Positions 9,427-19,136 are shown, numbered from the stretch's first letter. The stretch: 64,000 nucleotides of DNA from Lysobacterales bacterium (GCA_026988115.1 JALSLV010000047.1:1-64000), one strand, 5' to 3'. Program-made: numbers and translations. The notes: generated by a model from the letters alone, not told the origin.

Positions 9427-9460
9427 ACAAAAAAAATGGCAACTTATTTAAGTTGCCATT
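9427..9460 (-). terminator. Rho-independent terminator of rpoH
   Basis: An 11-bp perfect stem (AATGGCAACTT at 9435-9445 pairing with AAGTTGCCATT at 9450-9460) with a 4-base loop is followed, in the minus direction, by a run of T (A run at about 9429-9436 on the plus strand). It begins 23 bases after the rpoH stop codon. Confidence 0.85.
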
Positions 9461-9483
9461 TATTGTATCTATTTTGATAAAAA

Positions 9484-10362
9484 TTAAGCTTGCATTTGAG
9501 TTTTAAGTTTTTTCAAAGCAACGGCTTCGAGTTGCCTAACGCGTTCAGCAGAGATGCCATATTTGTCAGCCAGTTGATGCAATGTGGCTTTTTTATCTTG
9601 TAACCAACGGCTTTCGATAATGTCTAAACTGCGTTCATCGAGTTTGTCTAAGCCTTTAAACAATAAGTTGTGGTTTTTATCATCACGTGTTTCTTTTTCA
9701 AGGATGTCTTCAGGTGATGGAGAAGAATTGGTTAACCACGCTTGTGGTGAAAATGTATTGTCTTCGTCATTTTCATCCATTGGCATATCAAAACAGACAT
9801 CTTGTCCATGTAAACGCGATTCCATTTCGACAACCACTTCAGGTTTAACATCTAAATCTTTAGCAATTTTTGCAATTTCTGGTCCACGCAACCAACCCAA
9901 GCGTTTTTTGTTTTTACGTAAGTTAAAAAACAATTTTCGGTGTGCTTTAGTTGTAGCAACTTTAAGTATGCGCCAGTTCTTCAAGATGTACTCGTGTATT
10001 TCGGCACGAATCCAATGCACAGCAAAAGACACTAAGCGAACTTTGTGTGATGGATCAAAGCGTTTAACGGCTTTCATTAAACCAATGTTGCCTTCTTGAA
10101 TGAGGTCGCCAACTGGTAAGCCATAACCTGCATAGGAGCGAGCCACATAGACCACAAAGCGCAAATGCGATGTGACTAAACGGTGAGCCGCTTCTAAATC
10201 GTTGTTTTCAAAGACTTTAAGACCAAGCTCGATTTCTTCTTCTCGTGATAAGATGGCAATCTGATTGACTGCACTGATGTAGCTTTCTAAAGATCCAGAA
10301 AGAGTTGGAATTTTAGCTATGCCTTTTGTATTTGAATTGATTTCTTTTAAATCTTTTTTCAT
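9484..10362 (-). CDS. rpoH: RNA polymerase sigma-32 (heat-shock) factor RpoH
   Basis: The 292-residue product directs RNA polymerase to heat-shock promoters. Seen: region 2 (LRFVVYVARSYAGYGLPVGD, then LIQEGNIGLMKAVKRFDP), the SFAVHWIRAEIHEYIL helix that melts the -10 region, the RpoH-box pattern (RKLFFNLRKNKKRLGW), and a region 4 helix-turn-helix at the C terminus (LADKYGISAERVRQLEAVAL). The frame is open further upstream, but ATG 10362 is preferred: TAGGAG lies about 8 bases before it and the length matches the usual 284-295 residues. A sigma-70-type promoter is visible about 90 bases upstream and a terminator follows. Confidence 0.96.
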   Translation of the reverse strand: MKKDLKEINSNTKGIAKIPTLSGSLESYISAVNQIAILSREEEIELGLKVFENNDLEAAHRLVTSHLRFVVYVARSYAGYGLPVGDLIQEGNIGLMKAVKRFDPSHKVRLVSFAVHWIRAEIHEYILKNWRILKVATTKAHRKLFFNLRKNKKRLGWLRGPEIAKIAKDLDVKPEVVVEMESRLHGQDVCFDMPMDENDEDNTFSPQAWLTNSSPSPEDILEKETRDDKNHNLLFKGLDKLDERSLDIIESRWLQDKKATLHQLADKYGISAERVRQLEAVALKKLKTQMQA

Positions 10363-10448
10363 TTTATTACTCCTAGTTATTCCCGATAATCGGCAAATAA
10401 TTGTGTTAGATAAAAATCTGTCCTTCCTATGAAGCAACAGAGATTCGA

Positions 10449-10478
10449 ATTATATACTAGGACAAGTATTTAACGCAA
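10449..10478 (-). promoter_or_regulatory. Candidate sigma-70 promoter of rpoH
   Basis: On the minus strand a perfect TATAAT (10454-10449) is preceded, after 18 bases, by TTGCGT (10478-10473), a weak -35 box. It would give a leader of about 80 bases before the preferred rpoH ATG. Prediction from consensus only. Confidence 0.45.
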
Positions 10479-10503
10479 TAGTTCAAAAATCATGAAGTTT
10501 AAA

Positions 10504-12366
10504 TTATTGATTAATATCACACAAACAGTGTGCGTATTGAGTTAATTCGCCAGGTTTGGCCTGCGTTACCAGTTCTAAGGACTTTTCTATTGGAGACAAT
10601 ATCTTTTCAATCAACTTATTTTGTTTTGGTAGAATATCAATATCAAAATTATGGCTAACTTGAGCGAGTGTTGACATAAAAAACTGTTGGGTGGCAGTGA
10701 GTTCAGGTTCAATCCAAACCAAGTCAAAATTATTATCAATACTGGCTTTGTTTGCGGCATCAGCAATCGCATCGGATAAGGTGCCAATTTCATCAATAAG
10801 ACCAAATTCTTTGGCTTGTTTGGCGGTCCACACACGTCCACGTGCTATGCTATCAACCAGTTCAATGTCCATGTTTCGTGCCATCGCCACCGATGAAATA
10901 AATTGTTGGTAACCGTGGTCAATATTGGATTGTATCAGTGCGGCTAAGTTTTCGTTTAGTTCTCTGTCCGCTCGAAAAGCTCCCGCCCAATCAGAGGTGC
11001 CAACGCCATCGGTGTGTACACCAATTTTAGCTAGAGTTTTTGGGTAAGTCATAAACATGCCAAAAATACCTATTGAGCCAGTAATAGTGGCATCAGAGGC
11101 ATAAATTTTATCAGCGGTCATGGAAATCCAATAACCACCTGAGGCGGCAACATTGCCCATAGAAACCACCACTGGTTTGCCTGCAATTTTTATGGCATCG
11201 ACTTCTCGTCTGATTTGTTCGGAGGCAAAAACCGCGCCACCGCCAGAATTGACCCTTAGCACTACGGCTTTAACGGATTTATCCAAACGGGCTTGACGAA
11301 GGAGGTTGCTAGTCGAAACACCTCCAATACTGCCTGCATCTTGTTCACCATTCAAAATAGTGCCTTCGGCTACAATGATGGCAATTTTATTGGGTTTTGG
11401 TAGTGATTTTTCTTGCTCAATAACGCTTAAGTAATCAACTAAACCAATATTTCTAAAGCCATTGTTATCCTCGCCTGTGGCACTTAAATCTGCTATGTAC
11501 TTTTCTTTAAAATGTTGGTTTTTGATTTGGTCAACAAGTCCTGCTTTTTTGTACATGCTTGCCATGTCACCGCTGGAATCTTTGAGTAAAGTTGCCTGGT
11601 CTTCAATGATTTTGTTAAAATCTTCCATTGAGATGTTTCTTTTATTCACAATGCCCTGGGCATAAGTTTTCCATAAATCTTTCATGTAGTAGAGAGAGGC
11701 TTCTTTAGCTTCTATTGACATGTCATTACGAATATAGGGTTCGGCAGCTGACTTGTATTCGCCGACGCGAAATAAATGCACATCAACACCAAGCTTATCC
11801 AGTCCATCTTTAAAATAATTGCGGTAACTGCCGTAACCTTGAAAAAACATAAAGGCTTGTGGGTCAACTATGATTTCATCTGCCAAGTTGGCAAAGTAAT
11901 ATTGGTTTTGACTCATGTTTTCTGCTAGTGCAATAATGGGTTTTTGGGAGGTTTTACGAAATTGCGTAATGGCTTTTTCTAATTCTTTTAAATCAGCCAA
12001 ACCAATTCCCCACATAAAATCAGGACTTAGTACCAGTACAGAAATGCGTTCATCGGAGGCTGCTTTTTCGATGGCTTTAATCAAATCCCGCAATTGAGTT
12101 TCGGGCACATCTGAACCTTGCAATTGTTTAATGAATTTTTCGGTTGGTGTGCCACTGAATTGATTGACCACCATGCCATTGGGAGCTATCACCAATGCCG
12201 TATTTCTTTTGAGTTTGATTTTGTCATTAAAGAAAATGACTTTAACCAAAATAAAAAGAATGATGAGGAGGATAAAATGCCGAGTGAAATTTGCCAATTT
12301 AACTAATGTATTTGGAATGAACTCGATAAGTTTACGTAAAGTAGATTTTTGTGTTTGTGTATTCAT
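10504..12366 (-). CDS. sppA: Signal peptide peptidase SppA, long (67K) form
   Basis: The 620-residue product is a membrane-anchored serine protease that degrades cleaved signal peptides in the periplasm. An N-terminal hydrophobic segment (about residues 31-47, FILLIILFILVKVIFF) anchors it. The chain shows two S49 repeats, as in the tandem E. coli enzyme. The catalytic Lys lies in GEYKSAAEP (about residue 204) and the nucleophilic Ser in AASGGYWIS (about 407), followed by TITGSIGIFG. The length agrees with the usual 610-620. The neighbouring SDR gene resembles E. coli yciK, which sits next to the related sohB gene, so this gene association is conserved in a loose sense. Confidence 0.95.
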   Translation of the reverse strand: MNTQTQKSTLRKLIEFIPNTLVKLANFTRHFILLIILFILVKVIFFNDKIKLKRNTALVIAPNGMVVNQFSGTPTEKFIKQLQGSDVPETQLRDLIKAIEKAASDERISVLVLSPDFMWGIGLADLKELEKAITQFRKTSQKPIIALAENMSQNQYYFANLADEIIVDPQAFMFFQGYGSYRNYFKDGLDKLGVDVHLFRVGEYKSAAEPYIRNDMSIEAKEASLYYMKDLWKTYAQGIVNKRNISMEDFNKIIEDQATLLKDSSGDMASMYKKAGLVDQIKNQHFKEKYIADLSATGEDNNGFRNIGLVDYLSVIEQEKSLPKPNKIAIIVAEGTILNGEQDAGSIGGVSTSNLLRQARLDKSVKAVVLRVNSGGGAVFASEQIRREVDAIKIAGKPVVVSMGNVAASGGYWISMTADKIYASDATITGSIGIFGMFMTYPKTLAKIGVHTDGVGTSDWAGAFRADRELNENLAALIQSNIDHGYQQFISSVAMARNMDIELVDSIARGRVWTAKQAKEFGLIDEIGTLSDAIADAANKASIDNNFDLVWIEPELTATQQFFMSTLAQVSHNFDIDILPKQNKLIEKILSPIEKSLELVTQAKPGELTQYAHCLCDINQ

Positions 12367-12398
12367 GGGTTTGATTATAAGTCTTTTAAAGAGTAATG

Positions 12399-13088
12399 CT
12401 ATCTGCCAATAGTCATCTTTAATAATTCTAGGTATTTTTTAACCACTGTTTCGGGTTGTGCTAAGTTTGTCCCTGTTTCAGCTGGCCACGCTTTGGCACG
12501 TAGTTGGGTTTTCATTGGTTGTGGGTACAGGGTATTGACACTGACATTGAAGTCCTCCATTTCTTGTTCTAATATGGAGGCAAAATGGTTGATTCCTGCT
12601 TTTGTTACACCATAAGTAGCCCAATAAGCTTTGGCAACAGTGTCTAAATTTTCTGTTGTAAATATAATTGAACCATGGCTTTTTTTAAGCAAAGGTAATA
12701 AAGCTTGAGTTAAAAAAACAGGGGAGTTGAGGTTTATCTGCATTTCTTGCAACCAGCGAGTGGCTTCATAATGCGAAAATTCAGTCAATCCGCTGAATTC
12801 AGCAGCCGTATGCACCAAAGCATCGAGTTTGCCAATATTTTCATCAACGGTTTTGGATAGTTGATAAAAGTCATCGGGTGTTGCCCCAACCAAATCCATG
12901 GGATAAACCATGGGTTCTTTGCCGCCTTGTTCGACTATTTTGTCACACATGATGTTTAAGGAACGTGGATTTTTATCCGAAATAATGACATCGGCTTGCC
13001 TCTGGCATAATTCTAAAGCCAGAGCAGAGCCTAGTCCGCCACAGGCACCCGTGAGGAAGATTGTTTTATTTTCTAATTTATTTGGCAT
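12399..13088 (-). CDS. YciK-like short-chain dehydrogenase/reductase with altered active site
   Basis: The 229-residue product is an SDR-fold protein. The cofactor motif TGACGGLG near the N terminus fits TGxxxGxG, and the catalytic Tyr-Lys pair is present in YGVTK. Overall it resembles E. coli YciK (LTQALLPLLKKSHGSIIFTT). The catalytic Ser expected 13 residues before the Tyr is replaced by Glu (TTENL instead of TSSSV), so ordinary SDR chemistry is doubtful. ATG 13088 is chosen over a TTG six bases upstream. The start overlaps the end of the DUF302 gene by 11 bases, indicating coupling. Substrate unknown. Confidence 0.85.
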   Translation of the reverse strand: MPNKLENKTIFLTGACGGLGSALALELCQRQADVIISDKNPRSLNIMCDKIVEQGGKEPMVYPMDLVGATPDDFYQLSKTVDENIGKLDALVHTAAEFSGLTEFSHYEATRWLQEMQINLNSPVFLTQALLPLLKKSHGSIIFTTENLDTVAKAYWATYGVTKAGINHFASILEQEMEDFNVSVNTLYPQPMKTQLRAKAWPAETGTNLAQPETVVKKYLELLKMTIGR

Positions 13089-13461
13089 TGTCAATCATTT
13101 GCATAAGTGTTTGTTCCACGCCTAGGGCAATGGTTTTGAGTTCGTCACTATCCGATAAACTACTGAGCATTTTTTCTGGTTTAATCATGCCGATTAAGGT
13201 GTCGCCGTTTTGGGTGTAAACAGAAATTCGACAAGGCAAAGCCATGTTGAGTTGCATATCTTGAGCCATCACTTGAGCTGCAATCTTTGGGTTGCAGACT
13301 TCTAATACATTGCAATTTTCTGCAAATTCCACCCCTTTGCTGCGTAAAGTGTTGCCGATGTTATGGATATGCATAACACCAAAGCCACCATCAATTACAC
13401 ATTTTTCTAGGTCACTTGTGGCGGTTTCGAAATCTTTATTTGTTTGAATTTTATAATACAT
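13078..13461 (-). CDS. DUF302 family protein
   Basis: The 127-residue product matches the DUF302 family: the pattern CNPKIAAQVMAQDMQLNMAL followed by PCRISVY is typical, with the preceding HxxN-type segment HIHNIGNTLRSKGVEF. There is no signal peptide or membrane segment, so it is probably cytoplasmic. Two Cys lie in the conserved core (VCNPK and LPCR). The role of DUF302 proteins is unknown; some sit near redox or metal genes. It lies 13 bases after the M1 peptidase gene and overlaps the SDR gene, so the three may be one operon. Confidence 0.88.
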   Translation of the reverse strand: MYYKIQTNKDFETATSDLEKCVIDGGFGVMHIHNIGNTLRSKGVEFAENCNVLEVCNPKIAAQVMAQDMQLNMALPCRISVYTQNGDTLIGMIKPEKMLSSLSDSDELKTIALGVEQTLMQMIDNAK

Positions 13462-13474
13462 AATTTACCTTTTA

Positions 13475-15799
13475 TTATTCGTTTGCTTCTTTCATGGGTG
13501 AGTCTTTGTACTTCTTCTTCCATAACTGGAAGCGTGTTTTTACCAATTTTGCTGGCCAGTTGTTGTTGTCAACATTGGTGTCTGCTGTTTCTAAGTTTGG
13601 GTCAATTTCTAAGGACTTAATTTCTTTTTTGGTCATAATCATTTTAGAAACTTTATGGTTATTTTTTCGCCAAATTTCAGCAGGTATTCGCATCATCTTT
13701 TCACTGCCATCGGTATAAGTCACTTTTAATAGAATTGGCATAACTAAGCCGCCAATGTTTTCAAAATCAATGACATAAATATTACGTTTGATGTTGAGTA
13801 AAGATTTTTCATTCTCGTCCAGTTTTTCCAGCAACTCTTTATAATCTTTTTTGTCCGTTTTGCTTACATCAAAACGGTCATAACTGTTGTAAAAGTCTTT
13901 GAGTTCAGGTTTGCGCTGAACCAAATAATTATAATCTTTGTTTCGTTGTTGTGTGATTGTGGTTGGTTCTTGTTCGTCATCTTTACGCAAGTTGGCTTTA
14001 TCAATTTTTGGGTTGCGTGTGTCCATTTGCATCAAATGCACTTCTTTAATAGCAATATCAACATGATCAGTGGTGTAAAACCACCCACGCCAAAACCAGT
14101 CTAAGTCAATGCCGCTGGCATCTTCCATGGTGCGGAAAAAATCACTTGGCATGGGGTGCTTAAATTTCCAACGTCGTGCGTATTCTTTAAAGGCAAAGTC
14201 AAACAACTCACGACCCAATATAGTTTCACGCAAAATGTTTAGTGCGGTGGCTGGTTTAGCGTAAGCATTATTGCCAAACTGCAACAAGGATTCGGAATTA
14301 GTCATAATAGGCACTTGGTTGTCGGAACTCATGTAGCCGACAATGTTTTTTGCCTCGCCTCGTCGGGCAGGGTAGTCTTCTTCCCATTCGCTTTCGGCCA
14401 AAAATTGCAAAAAGGTGTTTAAACCTTCATCCATCCAAGTCCATTGGCGTTCGTCGGAATTAACAATCATGGGAAAATAATTGTGACCCACTTCGTGAAT
14501 GATGACAGAAATCAAGCCATATTTTGAATGTTTCCATTCATGGTCTTCATCGGCTTTACCGTTGTAGGTTTTGTCATCAAAGGGACGTGGTCCATTAAAA
14601 CAAATCATCGGGTATTCCATGCCGCCAACAGGTCCATTGACCGACCATGCCACTGGATAAGGGTAATCAAAGGTGTATTTGGAATAGACATCCATGGTGT
14701 GAATAATGCTCGGAGTTGAATACTGGTGCCATAAAGGATTGGCTTCATTGGGATAAGCGCTCATTGCCATGATGACATGACCATTTTGATTAAACCCTTG
14801 AGCATCCCAGATGAATTTACGTGAGGATGCAAAGGCAAAATCACGCACATTTTCGGCTTTAAATATCCAAGTTTTAGAGTCGTTGGACTTTTTCTTTTCG
14901 ATTTTTTGGGCTTCTTTGGGAGTCACGATATAAACAGGAGTATCTGCTGTTTTTGCCTGTGCTAATCGTTTCTTTTGTAGGCTGTTAAGGACATCATCTG
15001 TATTTTGCAACTCACCAGTTGCTGCCACAATATGGTCAGCTGGAACCGTGATGCTAACAGTGAAATCACTCATGTCGAGAGTAAATTCACCATTACCTAA
15101 AAACTGTTTATTTTGCCATCCAGTTACATCCATGTAAGCGACCATACGAGGCTGCCAGCGGGCAATTTCGTAGATGTAATTTTTATTTTTCTCAAAGTAT
15201 TCGTAGCCGCCGCGACCACCAATAACTTTGGCGTCAACAATGTTATACCACCAATCAACACTAAAAGTCATGGATTGCCCTGCTTTTAATGGTTGGGATA
15301 AATCAATTCGCATCATGGTTTTGTTGATGGTGTGCTTTAAGGCTTTGCCATCTTGAGATTTGACTGCGGTTATGGCGTATCCGCCTTTAAACTTTTCTCT
15401 TTTAAGTAGTTTGGCATAGGTTTTGTAATCAAATTTTTCAAAATCTTTCGGTGCGGTTTCGGCTAAGATGTTATCTGAGTCCGCTTGGTATCGGTTTTGG
15501 TCCAGTTGCATCCAAAGGTAACTTAATTCGTGTGGAGATTTATTGTGGTAAGTGATAAGTTCAGAGCCTGTGATTTTTTGATTTTTATCATCTAAGCTTG
15601 CTTCAATTACGTATTGCGTACGTTGTTGCCAATATTTAGGTCCTGGTGCACCACTGGCTATGCGTTGATCGTTAGGTGTTGGCAAAATTTCTTCGAGTTG
15701 GCGAAATTTATCGTTGGTGTCGTATAGAGACTCTGCCTGAATAAAGGCACTAAAGAATAAGGTGACCAAAGCAAGGAAAGGGAGATTTTTTATATGCAT
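13475..15799 (-). CDS. Secreted M1-family metallopeptidase (aminopeptidase)
   Basis: The 774-residue product is a zinc peptidase of the gluzincin M1 family. The zinc site HEVGH (about residue 434) is followed 18 residues later by the third ligand Glu in WMDEGLNTF, and the exopeptidase motif appears as GGMEYP in place of GAMEN. The N terminus (MHIKNLPFLALVTLFFSAFI, then QAES) is a cleavable signal peptide, so the enzyme works in the periplasm or outside. The frame is open to 15967, but that extension would run into the divergent transporter gene and hide the signal peptide; ATG 15799 is preferred. Placing it next to two POT transporters suggests extracellular peptide breakdown feeding uptake. 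Confidence 0.92.
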   Translation of the reverse strand: MHIKNLPFLALVTLFFSAFIQAESLYDTNDKFRQLEEILPTPNDQRIASGAPGPKYWQQRTQYVIEASLDDKNQKITGSELITYHNKSPHELSYLWMQLDQNRYQADSDNILAETAPKDFEKFDYKTYAKLLKREKFKGGYAITAVKSQDGKALKHTINKTMMRIDLSQPLKAGQSMTFSVDWWYNIVDAKVIGGRGGYEYFEKNKNYIYEIARWQPRMVAYMDVTGWQNKQFLGNGEFTLDMSDFTVSITVPADHIVAATGELQNTDDVLNSLQKKRLAQAKTADTPVYIVTPKEAQKIEKKKSNDSKTWIFKAENVRDFAFASSRKFIWDAQGFNQNGHVIMAMSAYPNEANPLWHQYSTPSIIHTMDVYSKYTFDYPYPVAWSVNGPVGGMEYPMICFNGPRPFDDKTYNGKADEDHEWKHSKYGLISVIIHEVGHNYFPMIVNSDERQWTWMDEGLNTFLQFLAESEWEEDYPARRGEAKNIVGYMSSDNQVPIMTNSESLLQFGNNAYAKPATALNILRETILGRELFDFAFKEYARRWKFKHPMPSDFFRTMEDASGIDLDWFWRGWFYTTDHVDIAIKEVHLMQMDTRNPKIDKANLRKDDEQEPTTITQQRNKDYNYLVQRKPELKDFYNSYDRFDVSKTDKKDYKELLEKLDENEKSLLNIKRNIYVIDFENIGGLVMPILLKVTYTDGSEKMMRIPAEIWRKNNHKVSKMIMTKKEIKSLEIDPNLETADTNVDNNNWPAKLVKTRFQLWKKKYKDSPMKEANE

Positions 15800-15911
15800 A
15801 ATTATTGTAAAAAGTTTAGGGTTCAAAATTTCAGTACTACAAAAGTTATGATATGATAATACGCTTTGATTAAAAACCGAAGTAGAAAAGCTAAAAGAGG
15901 GCAATTTATAC

Positions 15912-17465
15912 ATGAGTACTACAGCAAATAATTTAAACAACAAACTGGGCGCAGGTGCTACTGGCACAGTTTTAGACCATCCAGCAGGATTATTTATCCT
16001 GTTTTTTACCGAAATGTGGGAACGATTTAGTTATTACGGGATGAGGGCATTATTGGTTTTATTCTTGGTCAGTGATATTTCAGCCAATGGTTGGGGCTGG
16101 GAGAGAGCCGATGCTTTAAAGCTTTACGGTACTTATACGGGACTTGTCTATTTAACGCCAATATTAGGGGGCTGGATTGCTGATAAGTTTCTTGGCGCGC
16201 GTTTTTGTGTAGTACTCGGCGCATTAATCATGACGCTTGGGCATGCATCCATGGCAATGGAAACTGAAATATTCTTTTATCTTGGTTTAGGATTGTTGAT
16301 TGCAGGTAATGGCTTTTTCAAACCAAATATTTCAACTATTGTTGGTGGTTTATACGATAAAGGCAGTGATAAAAAAGATTCGGCTTATACTATTTTTTAC
16401 ATGGGTATTAATGCAGGTGCATTTTTAGGCATAATGCTCTGTGGTTATATTGGTGAAAGTGTCGGTTGGAATTATGGATTTGGACTAGCAGGTATTTTCA
16501 TGTTTGTGGGCATGATGCAATTTTATTTAGCGCAAGGCATTTTTGGTCATATAGGAGCTAAACCTTCTGAACGTTTTGAAGAAGAGGATGAACACGAAGA
16601 AAAGGATCCAACAGTTATTCGAGATCGATTAATAGTTATTGGTGTTCTTGCCTTTTTTACTATTTTCTTCTGGATGGCATTTGAGCAAGCTGGTGGTTCT
16701 ATGACCATTTTTGCTAAAGACTACACTCAGCGTGCTTTGACGGGTACTACTGCCACTTTATTTACCACAGTGAATTTGATATTGACTGTTGGTCCAGTTG
16801 CTATAATTACTTGGGTTCTACTATTGTTGTTTAAACAAACTTTCCATAAATACACACTTTCAAACATTATCTTAGGTCTAGGGTTTGCTTTTATTTGGTT
16901 TCTTGTTCTTTGGATGTTATATCGTCAATACACTGGTGGTGATACTGTCACTGTTCCTGCTTCTTGGTTTGGTATATTAAATTCTTTCTTTATTATTGCC
17001 TTTGCACCACTGTTTTCAAAATTATGGGCAACAAAATATAACCCCTCAGGTCCTGTCAAATTTGCGTTAGGTTTGATATTAATGGGCGTTGGTTTTGCAG
17101 TGCTTGCATATGGTTCTCAAAGCATTGGTCTAGGTGACCAAACGGCAACAGTTTCTATGTGGTGGCTAATTATTGCTTATTGGTTACATACTATGGGTGA
17201 ATTGTGCTTATCTCCTGTTGGCTTATCATATGTCAGCAAGTTGGCTCCTGCTAAATTCATGAGTTTAATGTTTGGTATTTGGTTTTTATCCAATGCCATC
17301 GCCAATAAGCTCGCTGGTGCATCTGGTAGTTATATTGACAAAATTTCTGAAGAGTATGGCTTATCAACCTTCTTTTTATTGTTTACAGGAATAACAATTG
17401 GTGCAGGTGTTTTAATGCTTATCATTTCACCATTTTTGAAAAAGCGTATGCACGGCATACACTAA
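15912..17465 (+). CDS. POT-family proton-coupled oligopeptide transporter (copy 1)
   Basis: The 517-residue product is an inner-membrane MFS carrier for di- and tripeptides. It shows the POT E-x-x-E-R motif (TEMWERFSYYGMRALL), the signature GGWIADKFLGAR, and the second POT motif FYMGINAGAFLG; 12 or more hydrophobic segments are visible. GELCLSPVGLSYVSKLAP near the C terminus is also typical. A ribosome-binding sequence (AGAGGG) lies about 11 bases before the ATG. It is divergent from the M1 peptidase gene and 24 bases upstream of a second POT gene with the same C-terminal ending (K-x-MHGI). Confidence 0.94.
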   Translation: MSTTANNLNNKLGAGATGTVLDHPAGLFILFFTEMWERFSYYGMRALLVLFLVSDISANGWGWERADALKLYGTYTGLVYLTPILGGWIADKFLGARFCVVLGALIMTLGHASMAMETEIFFYLGLGLLIAGNGFFKPNISTIVGGLYDKGSDKKDSAYTIFYMGINAGAFLGIMLCGYIGESVGWNYGFGLAGIFMFVGMMQFYLAQGIFGHIGAKPSERFEEEDEHEEKDPTVIRDRLIVIGVLAFFTIFFWMAFEQAGGSMTIFAKDYTQRALTGTTATLFTTVNLILTVGPVAIITWVLLLLFKQTFHKYTLSNIILGLGFAFIWFLVLWMLYRQYTGGDTVTVPASWFGILNSFFIIAFAPLFSKLWATKYNPSGPVKFALGLILMGVGFAVLAYGSQSIGLGDQTATVSMWWLIIAYWLHTMGELCLSPVGLSYVSKLAPAKFMSLMFGIWFLSNAIANKLAGASGSYIDKISEEYGLSTFFLLFTGITIGAGVLMLIISPFLKKRMHGIH

Positions 17466-17489
17466 TTATTTTTTAAGGGGATTTAATTT

Positions 17490-19037
17490 ATGAGTACAGA
17501 ATTTACTCGTGATGCAAAGGACGAGCTTTTTGGGCATCCAAAAGGTTTATATGTGTGCTTTTTTACTGAGATGTGGGAAAGGTTTTCTTTTTATGGAATG
17601 AAGTTTTTATTGGTGCTTTATGTCACCAAATACCATTTATTTACCGATGAAATGGGCTTGCAAACTTTGGGAGCTTATGCTGGATTGGCGTATACTTTTC
17701 CGTTGATTGGAGGGATGTTGGCTGACAGGTATTTGGGTGAGAAAAAAGCCATTTTATGGGGTGGAATTCTACTGGTTATGGGGCACTTTCTCATGGCGTT
17801 TGAAGGCACAAAAGCGCATGTAGATGCCGCTGGTGTTATTGTAAGGGATACAGTTGCCTTGGATGTTTTTTATTTGGCACTTTCTTTGATTATTATTGGA
17901 GTGGGTTTCTTAAAACCCAATGTGTCGACTGTTGTTGGTCGGCTTTATAAAGATGGTGATCCACGACGAGACTCGGGTTTCACCATTTTCTATATGGGCA
18001 TTAATATTGGTTCTGTCTTGGCAACCTTAATTTGCACTTACTTGGGTGAAACTTATGGATGGAAGTATGGCTTTGGGGCGGCAGGTATCGGCATGCTCGT
18101 GGGTTTGGTTATGTGGATGGCAGGGCAAAAATACCTGCACGGTGAGTCTGAACCTAAAAATCCAGGCGTATTAAAAGAATCCTTTTTAGGGCCGATTAAT
18201 AAAGAGTGGGCGATTTATCTTGGTTCTTTCTTTATAGTTGCATTTGTGTGGTTAATAGTAAAACGTGAACCTTGGGTCTTAGCTACTCAATATACTTTAT
18301 TAACCTTATCTGTTGGTGGAACCATGATATATGCCTTTATGAAAACAGATAAGGTTACACGAGATCGATTAATTGCTTTAATGATTATGATTGTATCTAC
18401 GATTATATTTTGGGCTTTGTTCGAACAAGCAGGAGCAAGCATGACTTTGTTTGCAGACAGAGTTGTGGACAGAAATATTATGGGACTTAATCCAACAGCG
18501 GGTCAATTTGGATCGCTTAATGCGGCATTTATTGTAATACTAGCACCTGTTTTTGCTTGGATGTGGATGAAATTAGATAAAATGAATCTTGATCCAAGTA
18601 TCCCGATGAAGTTTGCCATTGGTCTCATTCAAGCAGGCCTTGGGTTTGGTGTTTTGGTTTATGGGTCACAGCACCCAAATGAATTAGGACAAGTTGGAGC
18701 AATCTGGTTAATTTTGGCCTATTTACTTCATACTACAGGTGAACTAGCTTTGTCACCAGTAGGTCTGTCAGCAGTAACAAAACTTTCACCAAAACACATG
18801 GTTGGTTTTGTCATGGGGACTTGGTTTTTAGCCACCGCTTTTTCCGAAACCTTAGCGGCTCGGTTATCACAAATGGCAGCAATAGATATAACTACAGGTG
18901 AAACGGCAACTATTGCAGAACAAGCTGCTAAATACTCAGAGTTATTCTATTTTCTCTTTAAGTTAGGAATTGGTGCTGGGATTGTTTCTATTTTATTAAC
19001 TCCTGTCTTGAAAAAGATGATGCATGGCATTAAATAG
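17490..19037 (+). CDS. POT-family proton-coupled oligopeptide transporter (copy 2)
   Basis: The 515-residue product is a second POT carrier, a tandem duplicate of the preceding gene but clearly diverged. Motifs: TEMWERFSFYGMKFLL, GGMLADRYLGEKKA, FYMGINIGSVLA and GELALSPVGLSAVTKLSP. It carries a longer loop after transmembrane segment 4 (around EGTKAHVDAAGVIVRD). AAGGGG lies about 9 bases before the ATG. The pair is probably co-transcribed and ends at a terminator at 19064. Different peptide preferences of the two copies are likely but not readable. Confidence 0.94.
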   Translation: MSTEFTRDAKDELFGHPKGLYVCFFTEMWERFSFYGMKFLLVLYVTKYHLFTDEMGLQTLGAYAGLAYTFPLIGGMLADRYLGEKKAILWGGILLVMGHFLMAFEGTKAHVDAAGVIVRDTVALDVFYLALSLIIIGVGFLKPNVSTVVGRLYKDGDPRRDSGFTIFYMGINIGSVLATLICTYLGETYGWKYGFGAAGIGMLVGLVMWMAGQKYLHGESEPKNPGVLKESFLGPINKEWAIYLGSFFIVAFVWLIVKREPWVLATQYTLLTLSVGGTMIYAFMKTDKVTRDRLIALMIMIVSTIIFWALFEQAGASMTLFADRVVDRNIMGLNPTAGQFGSLNAAFIVILAPVFAWMWMKLDKMNLDPSIPMKFAIGLIQAGLGFGVLVYGSQHPNELGQVGAIWLILAYLLHTTGELALSPVGLSAVTKLSPKHMVGFVMGTWFLATAFSETLAARLSQMAAIDITTGETATIAEQAAKYSELFYFLFKLGIGAGIVSILLTPVLKKMMHGIK

Positions 19038-19063
19038 AGGATAACAATCATTGTTTTAACAAG

Positions 19064-19098
19064 CCTGTTAGGATAATTGTTCTAGCAGGTTTTTTTTT
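19064..19098 (+). terminator. Rho-independent terminator of the POT transporter pair
   Basis: CCTGTTAG (19064-19071) pairs with CTAGCAGG (19082-19089) with one G-T pair, loop of 10 bases, followed by nine T. Confidence 0.7.
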
Positions 19099-19114
19099 GG
19101 TGGGCAAGCCCACC
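19099..19114. repeat. REP-like palindrome
   Basis: GGTGGGC-AA-GCCCACC is a perfect 7-bp stem directly after the T run of the terminator, followed by CTACGA. Short GC-rich palindromes of this form are dispersed in many gammaproteobacterial genomes. Only one copy was noticed in this window. Confidence 0.5.
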
Positions 19115-19136
19115 CTACGACTTTATTGAGATTCTT

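Noticed and set aside
10363-10437. 25-codon N-terminal extension of RpoH
   Set aside because: The internal ATG at 10362 has a strong ribosome site and gives the family length.
15800-15967. N-terminal extension of the M1 peptidase
   Set aside because: It would hide the signal peptide and overlap the divergent transporter gene.
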